From Gammaproteobacteria bacterium (lineage in GTDB: Bacteria > Pseudomonadota > Gammaproteobacteria > Methylococcales > Methylomonadaceae), in NCBI GenBank assembly GCA_018830325.1, contig JAHJSQ010000005.1, positions 1-39,631 of the forward strand: DNA of 39,631 nt, given 5' to 3'. This document shows, piece by piece, positions 1-7,604 of this stretch. Both the position numbers and the translations under genes were made by a program. The notes beneath the pieces were generated by a model. The model saw only the letters and a list, made by a program, of their open reading frames with translations. It searched no databases and was not told the origin of the DNA. Position 1 is the stretch's first letter. Every line of letters begins with the position of its first letter.

Positions 1-139
1 AAGGAGAATCGATGCGAAAAAAAATGAATTCCTTGACTCAAGTTGAACACTTGGCGTAAAAATTCACGTCCACCGATGCGTTAGGTTTTAGGTGTTCACG
101 TTCGTCCAGAATCAGTGTTCAAATTAATCAGAATACGCA
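1..139. mobile_element. End of an IS21-like insertion sequence (rest lies outside the window)
   Basis: Read from 139 leftward on the minus strand, the sequence starts TGCGTATTCTG and continues with degenerate copies of a TTCTGG...TGAACAC unit near 93-131, with a further GAACAC at 43-48. The same design, with a TGCATATTCTGG tip, is seen at the other end of the window. Several internal short repeats behind a TG tip are typical of IS21-family ends. No transposase gene is visible in this part. The boundary at 139 is supported by the reading frame of the antiporter remnant, which begins exactly there. The IS end is fairly certain; the family name is less so. Confidence 0.65.
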
Positions 140-517
140 ACTCGATCCTTCCGGGAGATTGAACATATAGAATGGCCGTTTTTGGTATTCTTTTTTGTGC
201 TCTCCGGCGCCAGCATTGATTTGTATAAAGTAGTTGATGCAGTCGGGCTGACAGTCCTTTATATTATCTTGCGACTGGCAGGTCGTATGTTTGGCGGTTT
301 TCTCGCAGTGTTGTTTATCAGAGCTAAGCAGAAAACACTCCCCCGCAATATTGGCTTGGCTCTGACGCCGCAGGCAGGTATAGCAATTGGTATGGCGTTG
401 CTGGCAGCCGAGCAGTTTCCGGAAGTCCGCGACACCATTCTCCCGGTTGTGGTTTTCTCTACCATTATCTTTGAATCGGTTGGCCCGGTGTTAGTAAGAC
501 GAGTCTTGAATTCGTGA
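140..517 (+). pseudogene. C-terminal remnant of a CPA-type Na+(K+)/H+ antiporter cut by the IS
   Basis: The frame is open from the IS junction at 140 to the TGA at 515-517, about 125 codons. It encodes the last transmembrane helices of a cation/proton exchanger: residues IEWPFLVFFFVLSGASIDL, then a conserved LTPQAGIAIGMALLAA helix and a closing FSTIIFESVGP helix. Family members have about 10-12 helices, so roughly two thirds of the protein is missing on the IS side. A TTG at 182 could formally start a short reading frame, but the antiporter homology continues upstream of it to the junction, so I treat the gene as 5'-truncated and inactive. The subtype (CPA1 or CPA2) cannot be settled from this piece. 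Confidence 0.75.
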
Positions 518-1007
518 ACAGTTATTCGTTGTGCGTTGCCATTGAATCGGCAATCTGTTTCATTAGGCTGTTGTTCTGAAGAACATAGAGAGTTTCCTGT
601 TCTTGCTCCTAGTCGTCTGCACTCATAACCACAAAGGCTTCGCCGGCCCTACGAGTTTCCTTTAGGGGGCATGATTAGTAACTACATGCTCTTCAAGGGA
701 TCTTAGTTGATCTCTAAGCTGGTTTACGCTAACTGTGTCCAAATTTGACTCCATATGTACGGAAATACCGTCTAGCGCCCAAAGTTACGCAGGTCTTTGA
801 GCATGACTCGTAAGCTTCCGGACTTGCGCCGCATCGGTCGGGATCGATGCGGCGCAAGTTGTTTATTGCATCCTGCTTTAGCACTTAGAAAAGCAGTGCT
901 GCTTTAGTTACGCCTCCTTTTTAGAGAAATGTGCCGGCGCGGTTCAGCCAATTCTTCGAACCGCTTTGGTCGGTTGTTTGGTGAGGTGAATAGCCTGTTC
1001 GTCAAAA
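518..1007. other. Intergenic stretch without a convincing gene
   Basis: I see no gene in this stretch of about 490 bases between the antiporter remnant and the convergent membrane protein gene. The only clear structure is the long hairpin listed separately at 822-859. Confidence 0.6.
822..859. terminator. Strong 15-bp hairpin, possible terminator
   Basis: ACTTGCGCCGCATCG (822-836) pairs perfectly with CGATGCGGCGCAAGT (845-859) across an 8-base loop. On the plus strand it is followed by TGTTTATT, a weak T-tract. It could end transcription coming from the left, or from the minus-strand gene whose stop is at 1008. The stem is certain, the function is inferred. Confidence 0.45.
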
Positions 1008-2327
1008 CTAATCCCAGCTTTTCAATTCCTGCCAATAGTGATCGACCTTACTGATGATCAATTGTTGCCTTTTTTCCAGATAGGATGCCGATAAGAGTAC
1101 GACCAATCCGAGGCCGATCGAGCTGAGCCATGGAGCATGACTGTAGGCATCGATCGCATAGCTGCAATAAAACAAAATGCCGCCGAGAAAACAGAGCTGC
1201 CCAGCGAAGAATGGGGTTTTTTCGCGGTATCTCAAGCCAGCCAAGCTCAGGGCCATGCCCGTCGACAATGCCGATAAAGGCGCAAAGGCTTGATCGTTCA
1301 GTAATGCGCCGTAAGTTAGGATGAGAGCCAGTGCCGAACCGAAAAAACGGTAAGCCTTTTGATGGTAGTCGGCTTGCGTGGACAGCAGGAATAACAGGCC
1401 GGATAACGGCAGCATCAGGCCGTAATAGCCGTGGTCGATGCCGGCATAATCCTCGGCGACGACGATCCATGCGCCCAGCGCGGCCAATGTGCCGAACCAT
1501 TGGGCCGCATAGATGACCAGGGGTGAACGGGTATAGCGTTTGATGTCTACAAGGAAGAACGTTGCTGTTATCGCTGCGATGACTGCAGTCAGCAAAACGG
1601 AGGACGGATGCAGCAGACTTCTGCCGATCAATATCAATAACGGCAGGCTGGTCAATGCTCTGGCCGATACGCCTTCGAACAGGTGCATGGCTTTTTCTTG
1701 TTGTAGCGTTTGTTCGAGAGTTCTAAGACGAATGAACAGCAGCGCGATAAGGAAGGGAACCCAGAAGGCATCGCGAACCGGCAGCAACAACAAAAGATTG
1801 CCCATTAAAAAAGCGTGCATCAAGATTTTGACCTGACGGCGCGCGAGCATAGAAAAGCCCGTATAGCCGACCGAAATCAGTAAAAATACGGTGATGACGA
1901 AGTCTACGGCGATCAGCGGCGGATTAACTCCGCTAAACTGCAGCCAACTGTAGTCCGGTTGCAGCGCCGATCCGCCGTGTATGAACGCATAGATCATCGC
2001 GCTGACCTGGGAAACCTGAACCGGCAAGAATGCGGCTCCGAGCGTGAAGAAGATTCTGGCGCCGGTGGTTTCTCTGAGAAGATAGGTACAAACCAGGCCG
2101 CCGGCGCAAAGCGCCAAGGTAAATCCCAATCCGGCCCAATAGCGGTAGGCGGGCAGCAAATCCGCATGGCTTTGCAGCATGAAGCCGACGGCGGAAAGAA
2201 TGATCAAGACCGTGCCGGCCCAGCGCAAATAACGGATGATTTGGCAGGTTAAGCTAGGCGCGGCTTGTTCAGACTGCCGCCAAGCCGAAGAGGCGGGCGT
2301 ATTGGATTCGAAATCATTCGTGTACAT
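1008..2327 (-). CDS. Polytopic membrane protein of unknown function, paired with a PspA-like gene
   Basis: This 439-residue protein has a short soluble N-terminus (about residues 1-34) and then about a dozen hydrophobic segments to near the C-terminus, for example LIILSAVGFML, VDFVITVFLLISVGY, FLMGNLLLLLPV and LSSIGLGLVVLLSAS. It ends in a short charged tail. I do not recognise a catalytic motif. Its start lies inside the end of the upstream PspA-like gene (14-base overlap, 2314-2327), so the two are almost certainly co-translated from the sigma-54 promoter at 3026-3041. By context it may be a membrane partner or sensor of the PspA-like protein. A transporter or a DUF2157-like membrane protein are alternatives I cannot exclude. 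Confidence 0.8.
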   Translation of the reverse strand: MYTNDFESNTPASSAWRQSEQAAPSLTCQIIRYLRWAGTVLIILSAVGFMLQSHADLLPAYRYWAGLGFTLALCAGGLVCTYLLRETTGARIFFTLGAAFLPVQVSQVSAMIYAFIHGGSALQPDYSWLQFSGVNPPLIAVDFVITVFLLISVGYTGFSMLARRQVKILMHAFLMGNLLLLLPVRDAFWVPFLIALLFIRLRTLEQTLQQEKAMHLFEGVSARALTSLPLLILIGRSLLHPSSVLLTAVIAAITATFFLVDIKRYTRSPLVIYAAQWFGTLAALGAWIVVAEDYAGIDHGYYGLMLPLSGLLFLLSTQADYHQKAYRFFGSALALILTYGALLNDQAFAPLSALSTGMALSLAGLRYREKTPFFAGQLCFLGGILFYCSYAIDAYSHAPWLSSIGLGLVVLLSASYLEKRQQLIISKVDHYWQELKSWD

Positions 2328-2988
2328 TTGGATTCTCCTGGTCTGTGCCGGTTTTAGCGCTCAATTCGTTCAATAGCATTTCCAGTTCCAAGGCTTCCTC
2401 TTCTTGGATGAAGGCATCGGCAAAGCTATCGGTGCTTTCAGTGTCGGGATGGCAGAATTCGGCGCCTGTTATCGACTCTTCCCAACGGTTGAAAATGCTT
2501 TCCGCTTCCTTGGCAGGATTGTGGCGGCCGCTTCGAAATGCCGATTGCAGTTCAATCCGGTTTTGCCGCGCGGCCAGGACCTCTTTTTGCGCACTCAGTG
2601 TTCGCAGTTGCGTTTCGATCGAGCTCAAATCGGCCTGCAAGCGTTGAAATTGTTCCTGCGCTTCGCGAAGCCGGTGTTCGGTTGATTGGGTTTGTTGCCG
2701 GGTTTGAAGCAGACGCTTGACGCATTGCAAGGCGCGCTGTTCGTCGGTTTCTCTGATCTTGACCGCGCGTACCGACCACAGCGTCGATTCTTTCTGTAAT
2801 TCGTTTAGCTTGGCTTCGAATTGCGCGATCATTTTTTGCAATCGATGCTGATGGATGCGCGTTTTGACTCGCCATTCTTCAAGCTCCTTGATCGCGACGC
2901 CGGCTAGCGCTTCATGATTTTCGAAATCGTCGGCAACGGAATCCAGTTGGGTTTTTAGCGTGATGAATATACGTTTTAGGCTGTTCAT
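2314..2988 (-). CDS. PspA/IM30-like coiled-coil protein
   Basis: The 224-residue protein is mostly charged, heptad-rich alpha-helix (about residues 20-150, for example HRLQKMIAQFEAKLNELQ and LQADLSSIETQLRTLSAQK) with an acidic tail from about 175. The start, MNSLKRIFITLKTQLDSVADDFENHEALAGVAIKELEE, matches the layout of PspA/Vipp1 proteins: an amphipathic first helix followed by a conserved segment before the coiled coil. PspA proteins bind stressed inner membranes and in enterobacteria hold the activator PspF inactive. The gene sits behind a sigma-54 promoter, divergent from a sigma-54 activator, which fits a psp-like stress operon. Similarity is by pattern, not alignment, and other coiled-coil families remain possible. 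Confidence 0.65.
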   Translation of the reverse strand: MNSLKRIFITLKTQLDSVADDFENHEALAGVAIKELEEWRVKTRIHQHRLQKMIAQFEAKLNELQKESTLWSVRAVKIRETDEQRALQCVKRLLQTRQQTQSTEHRLREAQEQFQRLQADLSSIETQLRTLSAQKEVLAARQNRIELQSAFRSGRHNPAKEAESIFNRWEESITGAEFCHPDTESTDSFADAFIQEEEALELEMLLNELSAKTGTDQENPNVHE

Positions 2989-3025
2989 GATGTGCTCCTG
3001 TTTCGGGTTGAGTCAAAGTCACTAG

Positions 3026-3041
3026 TGCAAAACAAATGCCA
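3026..3041 (-). promoter_or_regulatory. Sigma-54 (-24/-12) promoter for the PspA-like operon
   Basis: The minus strand reads TGGCATTTGTTTTGCA. It matches the sigma-54 consensus TGGCAC-N5-TTGCA at all but one base of the conserved blocks, and the GG and GC elements are separated by the required 10 bases. It lies about 40 bases upstream of the PspA-like start codon and faces that gene. The divergent gene encodes a GAFTGA-containing activator. Confidence 0.85.
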
Positions 3042-3134
3042 CATTTATAAGCTATGAAAATCAAATAATTAGGATTTTTTGGTTATGCTGGTCTATACTC
3101 GATAGTCATAAAATGACGACACGGTGAGCAATTT

Positions 3135-4601
3135 ATGAAGACAAGATTGGCCGCTGAGCAATATGACTTTTTTAGCCGAATTGCCGAATTGGCGTTTTTG
3201 AACCCTTTCAGTAAGGAACGGGAGCAGGTGGACTGCCGAGTGCTCGATATCGGCATCGGCAGTTTATCGTTTGTCGAGCGGCGCGAAGCGATACAAGTAA
3301 TACTGGATGAGCGCTTCAAAGCGCTGGAGCGGCAAGCCGGATTCGATATCCGCCGCTTTCAGGGACGCATGCAGGAAGTCATGTGTCTGGCATGGCTTTT
3401 CTATCTGTTTCACGGTTATCAGCAGCCGTTTATCGAGCATATCAAGGCCCAAAAACACGCGGGCGACAAAGCGATCGAACTTGCATTCGCAGCAGAGCTT
3501 GTCGGTCGATTCGAGCAGGCGGGTTTCACCCGGGAGCAAACGGCTTATTACATCGCCTTGCTGTTTCAACTGCAGCGCGCATTCACCTTTATCGATGAGG
3601 CGGTCTCGGGCGAGTGCTCCGCCATTTTCGAGCTGCGTATGCGCTTGTGGAATAATATTTTCACGTTCAATCCGGCTTGGTATCTCGATTATCTCTGCGA
3701 TCGCATGGAGGATTTTTCCTTGTTGCTGTTGGGCGAGACCGGAACTGGAAAAAGTCTGGTGGCGAGAGCTATCGGTTGCTCGGGATATATTCCGTTCGAC
3801 ATGGTTTCGCACCGCTTCGCCGAAAGCTTTACCGCGTCATTCAGGGCGATCAATTTGTCGCAATATTCCACCGGTCTGCTCGAATCGGAATTATTCGGCC
3901 ATAAAAAAGGTGCGTTCACCGGTGCCATCGATAATCATCCGGGATTGTTTGCCCAATGCAGCCGACACGGCTCGGTATTCATCGATGAAATCGGCGATAT
4001 CGACATCCCGATTCAGGTGAAATTGCTGAATGTGATACAAGACCGTGTTTACAGTCCGGTAGGAAGTCATGATCTGCAACGTTTCGAAGGCCGAGTGATC
4101 AGCGCGACGAACCGTCCGATCGAACAGTTGCTGGAGAAGGGCTTGTTCAGAGTCGATCTATATTATCGGCTATGTTCCGACGTCATTACCTTGCCCAGCC
4201 TGAGGGAGCGCTTATGCGAAAATCCCGATGAATTACGTAGCCTGATCGCGCGCTTGTTGGAACGGGTCATCGAGTCGCCGGATGTGGAACTGGTCGGCCG
4301 CATCGAAACCAAAATACACGAAGCTGTGCCGCCGGATTATCACTGGCCCGGTAATGTTAGGGAATTAGAACAATGCATACGGCGTATCTGCCTGACCGGT
4401 ACCTATCAAGCGCCTAAACCGCAGGCCGGAAACGAGCAAACCGGGTTTCGGAGCGAAGCCGGCGGTTATTATTCGGCGCAGCAATTGCTGCAAAACTATT
4501 GTCGATTTTTGTACGATAGGCTAGAAAGTTTCGAGGCGGTGGCCCGGATTGCAGGGCTGGATAGCCGGACAATCAAAAAATATCTTCGCTCGGATAAGTG
4601 A
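3135..4601 (+). CDS. Sigma-54-dependent transcriptional activator with an unknown N-terminal domain
   Basis: This 488-residue protein is a bacterial enhancer-binding protein. The AAA+ core has Walker A GETGTGKS (200-207), the sigma-54 contact loop GAFTGA (259-264), Walker B VFIDEIGD near 281-288, and WPGNVRELE (404-412). A Fis-type helix-turn-helix lies at about 461-485 (VARIAGLDSRTIKKYL). The first 190 residues are neither a receiver nor a GAF or PAS domain that I recognise; they look alpha-helical and may sense the signal. PspF itself lacks any N-terminal domain, so this is not a simple PspF. The gene diverges from the PspA-like operon, whose -24/-12 promoter it very likely drives. A small inverted repeat GTCATAAAATGAC at 3105-3117 could be an operator. 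Confidence 0.88.
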   Translation: MKTRLAAEQYDFFSRIAELAFLNPFSKEREQVDCRVLDIGIGSLSFVERREAIQVILDERFKALERQAGFDIRRFQGRMQEVMCLAWLFYLFHGYQQPFIEHIKAQKHAGDKAIELAFAAELVGRFEQAGFTREQTAYYIALLFQLQRAFTFIDEAVSGECSAIFELRMRLWNNIFTFNPAWYLDYLCDRMEDFSLLLLGETGTGKSLVARAIGCSGYIPFDMVSHRFAESFTASFRAINLSQYSTGLLESELFGHKKGAFTGAIDNHPGLFAQCSRHGSVFIDEIGDIDIPIQVKLLNVIQDRVYSPVGSHDLQRFEGRVISATNRPIEQLLEKGLFRVDLYYRLCSDVITLPSLRERLCENPDELRSLIARLLERVIESPDVELVGRIETKIHEAVPPDYHWPGNVRELEQCIRRICLTGTYQAPKPQAGNEQTGFRSEAGGYYSAQQLLQNYCRFLYDRLESFEAVARIAGLDSRTIKKYLRSDK

Positions 4602-4710
4602 CAGGTTGATTCGGGGTTCGAAGACATCAAAACGATAAAGCGGTGTCATATCCGGCAGAAGTGTGGTATACAAAAAATCAAATTCCCGACTTCGAAAGAG
4701 GGTATCCGCC

Positions 4711-7410
4711 ATGAATTTAATCGATCCTTTCGGCGCACGGCAGTTATTGAATCCTGATCGAGCAAGTCAGTTGTCCTATTACTGTCTTGCGAGTTTAGAG
4801 TCCGCCGGCGCTGCCGACCTTGCCCGTTTGCCGCATACGATAAAAATTCTGCTCGAAAGCCTGCTGCGTAACTGCGACGGTTATTCGATCACCGAAGACC
4901 ATGTACTCGGTCTCGCCGGTTGGCAGGCGCAAGGTTCCAGGCGGGAAATTCCCTACAAACCGGCTAGGGTCATCCTCCAGGACTTTACCGGCGTGCCGGC
5001 GCTGGTCGATCTGGCCGCGATGCGCGATGCGATGAGCGAATTGGGTGGCGATCCGAAAAAAATTAATCCGTTCATCCCTTGCGATCTGGTGATCGACCAT
5101 TCGGTACAGGTCGATTATTTCGGCAAAGCCAATGCCTTGCCGATGAACGAAGCGGTCGAGTTTCAACGCAATCAAGAACGCTATAAATTCCTGAAGTGGG
5201 GGCAATCGGCCTTTCAAAATCTGCGCGTGGTTCCGCCGTCCACCGGCATCGTTCATCAAGTCAATCTCGAATATCTGGCTCAAGTCGTCTTCCACAACAA
5301 GAGCAACGATCTGTGTTATCCCGACAGTTGCGTCGGCACCGATTCGCATACGCCGATGGTCAACGGTCTGGGCGTGCTGGCCTGGGGCGTCGGCGGCATC
5401 GAGGCCGAGGCGGTCATTCTGGATCAGCCCATTTACATGCTCGAACCGGATGTGGTCGGTATTAAGGTGACCGGTAAACTGCCGCCTGGCGTGACCGCGA
5501 CCGATCTGGTGCTGCGCATCACCGAGTTGTGCAGGGAGTTCGGCGTCGTCGGTCAATTCGTCGAGTTTTACGGCTCCGGTTTGTCCCAACTCAGTATTCC
5601 GGACCGTGCGACCATCAGCAACATGGCCCCGGAGCAAGGTTCGACCGTGAGTTTTTTTCCGGTCGATGAGGCGGCTTTGAGTTATATGCGCCTCACCGGG
5701 CGCAGCTCCGAACAAATCGAGCTCACCGAACGCTATGCCAAGCTACAAGGGCTGTTTCGCGCCGACGATGCGCCGGAGCCCGAATTTACCCGCACGCTGG
5801 AAGTCGATCTCGGCGAAATCGAACCGGCACTGGCCGGCCCCAAGCGTCCTCAGGACCGAATTCCGCTGAGCCAAGTCGGGCCGACTTATCGGCAGACGCT
5901 GACCGCCCCGGTCGGCATTCGCGGCATGGGCCTTGCCGAAAGCGATCTCGATCGCTGCGGCGTAGTTTCGAGCCAAGGTGCCTGCGAAACGATCACGCAT
6001 GGCGCCGTCGTGATCGCCGCGATTACGTCTTGCACGAACACCAGTAATCCCTCCGTGATGCTCGGCGCCGGCCTGGTCGCCAAGAAAGCCGTCGAGAAAG
6101 GGCTGAAAGTCAAAAATTATGTCAAGACCTCGTTGGCGCCCGGCTCACTGGTCGTGACCGAATACTTGAAGCAATCCGGGCTGCTGCCTTATCTGGAAGC
6201 ATTGGGGTTTTATCTGGTCGGCTACGGTTGCACGACCTGCATCGGCAATTCCGGCCCGCTCGATGCAGCGGTGGAAGAGGCCATCGTAGACAATGACTTG
6301 GTCGTGTCTGCGGTGTTGTCCGGCAACCGGAATTTCGAGGGCCGCGTACATCCGCTCACCAAAACCAATTATCTCGCCTCGCCGCCGCTGGTGGTGGCCT
6401 ATGCGCTAGCGGGATCGACCGCTGTCGATATGACAAATGACGCCATCGGTCAAGGTAACGACGGCGAACAAGTTTTCCTGAAAGATATTTGGCCGACGAC
6501 CGAGGAAATCGATGAAGTCGTCCGAAAATTTGTGACACCGGAAATGTTCCGGGAGCGTTACGCCGACGTTTTCACCGGTACTCAGGCTTGGCAGGCGATC
6601 GAGGTCGCAGGTTCCGAGCGTTATCAATGGAACGAACGGTCGACTTATATCAGAAAGCCGCCGTTCTTCGAAGGACTGGGCGGCGGCCGGGAAACCATCG
6701 GCCGTCTAGCCGATATGCGGGTGTTGGCGCTGTTCGGCGGTTCGGTCACGACCGATCATATCTCGCCGGCCGGTCAAATCGCGCCCGATTCGCCGGCGGC
6801 ATTATATCTGCTCGAAAAAGGCGTCGAGCGCAAAGACTGGAATAGTTACGGTTCGCGTCGCGGCAACGATCAAGTGATGTGCAGAGGCACATTTGCCAAT
6901 GTGCGTATCCATAATCTGTTGGTTCCAGGGTCTGAAGGCAATGTGACGATTCATCATCCCAGCGGCGAACGAATGACCTTTTTCGATGCCGCGATGAAGT
7001 ACAAAGAGTCCGGAATGCCGCTCTGTATTCTGGCGGGCAAGGAATACGGTTCCGGCTCGTCCCGCGATTGGGCCGCGAAAGGGCCGTTCATGCAGGGTGT
7101 CAAGGCGGTAATCGCGGAAAGTTACGAAAGAATCCATCGCAGCAATTTGATCGGCATGGGGATTTTGCCGTTGCAGTTTATGTCTGGCGAATCGGCGCAA
7201 AACCTCGGCCTGAAGGGCGACGAAATCGTTACGGTGGACATTGCCGACGACACGGTTCCGCAACAAATCGTCGACGTGACCGCAAGCGCGCCGGACGGGA
7301 GCGTTAAGTCCTTCAAGGCCGCTAGCCGAATCGATACGCCGATCGAAATTCAATATTACCGAGACGGCGGCATATTGCGCACGGTTTTGAAGAAGCTGAG
7401 GGCTGGTTAA
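4711..7410 (+). CDS. acnA: Aconitate hydratase A
   Basis: Aconitase isomerises citrate to isocitrate in the TCA cycle through a [4Fe-4S] cluster in the cytoplasm. The 899-residue product is close to the usual 890 of AcnA. The cluster ligands are visible: Cys441 in SCTNTSNPS, and Cys507 and Cys510 in YGCTTCIGNSGP. The C-terminal swivel domain carries the GKEYGSGSSRDWAAKGP motif. I chose the ATG at 4711, preceded by AAAGAGGG; the GTG 48 bases upstream would add a stretch with no family similarity (KKSNSRLRKR). The gene stands alone between the sigma-54 activator and the metal ATPase; no citrate-cycle neighbours are seen. Confidence 0.96.
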   Translation: MNLIDPFGARQLLNPDRASQLSYYCLASLESAGAADLARLPHTIKILLESLLRNCDGYSITEDHVLGLAGWQAQGSRREIPYKPARVILQDFTGVPALVDLAAMRDAMSELGGDPKKINPFIPCDLVIDHSVQVDYFGKANALPMNEAVEFQRNQERYKFLKWGQSAFQNLRVVPPSTGIVHQVNLEYLAQVVFHNKSNDLCYPDSCVGTDSHTPMVNGLGVLAWGVGGIEAEAVILDQPIYMLEPDVVGIKVTGKLPPGVTATDLVLRITELCREFGVVGQFVEFYGSGLSQLSIPDRATISNMAPEQGSTVSFFPVDEAALSYMRLTGRSSEQIELTERYAKLQGLFRADDAPEPEFTRTLEVDLGEIEPALAGPKRPQDRIPLSQVGPTYRQTLTAPVGIRGMGLAESDLDRCGVVSSQGACETITHGAVVIAAITSCTNTSNPSVMLGAGLVAKKAVEKGLKVKNYVKTSLAPGSLVVTEYLKQSGLLPYLEALGFYLVGYGCTTCIGNSGPLDAAVEEAIVDNDLVVSAVLSGNRNFEGRVHPLTKTNYLASPPLVVAYALAGSTAVDMTNDAIGQGNDGEQVFLKDIWPTTEEIDEVVRKFVTPEMFRERYADVFTGTQAWQAIEVAGSERYQWNERSTYIRKPPFFEGLGGGRETIGRLADMRVLALFGGSVTTDHISPAGQIAPDSPAALYLLEKGVERKDWNSYGSRRGNDQVMCRGTFANVRIHNLLVPGSEGNVTIHHPSGERMTFFDAAMKYKESGMPLCILAGKEYGSGSSRDWAAKGPFMQGVKAVIAESYERIHRSNLIGMGILPLQFMSGESAQNLGLKGDEIVTVDIADDTVPQQIVDVTASAPDGSVKSFKAASRIDTPIEIQYYRDGGILRTVLKKLRAG

Positions 7411-7604
7411 CGAAAAGAAAAAAAGAACTCGCCGAGGGGCGTAGGACCGCGGAGAAAAGATGCGAAATCGGTATTACGCTATTCAAGCCGTTTTAGCTGA
7501 ACACTTCGCACCCGGTGCATTTGAACATAGACACTATGCGCCCTATCGCCTTTGCGCGAGAACGAAATCCATCCATTAAGTAAAAACGGAGGAGGGGCTC
7601 AATC

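Noticed and set aside
12-59. AAGGAG followed by ATG and a 15-codon frame at the left edge
   Set aside because: It lies inside the IS end, is very short and has no recognisable product.
4663-4710. Upstream GTG start for acnA adding 16 residues
   Set aside because: The added residues are basic and unlike AcnA N-termini; the ATG at 4711 has a better ribosome site and gives the usual length.
4795-5715. Long 306-codon minus-strand frame inside acnA
   Set aside because: It is a shadow of the acnA codon pattern; its translation has no recognisable motif and no ribosome site.
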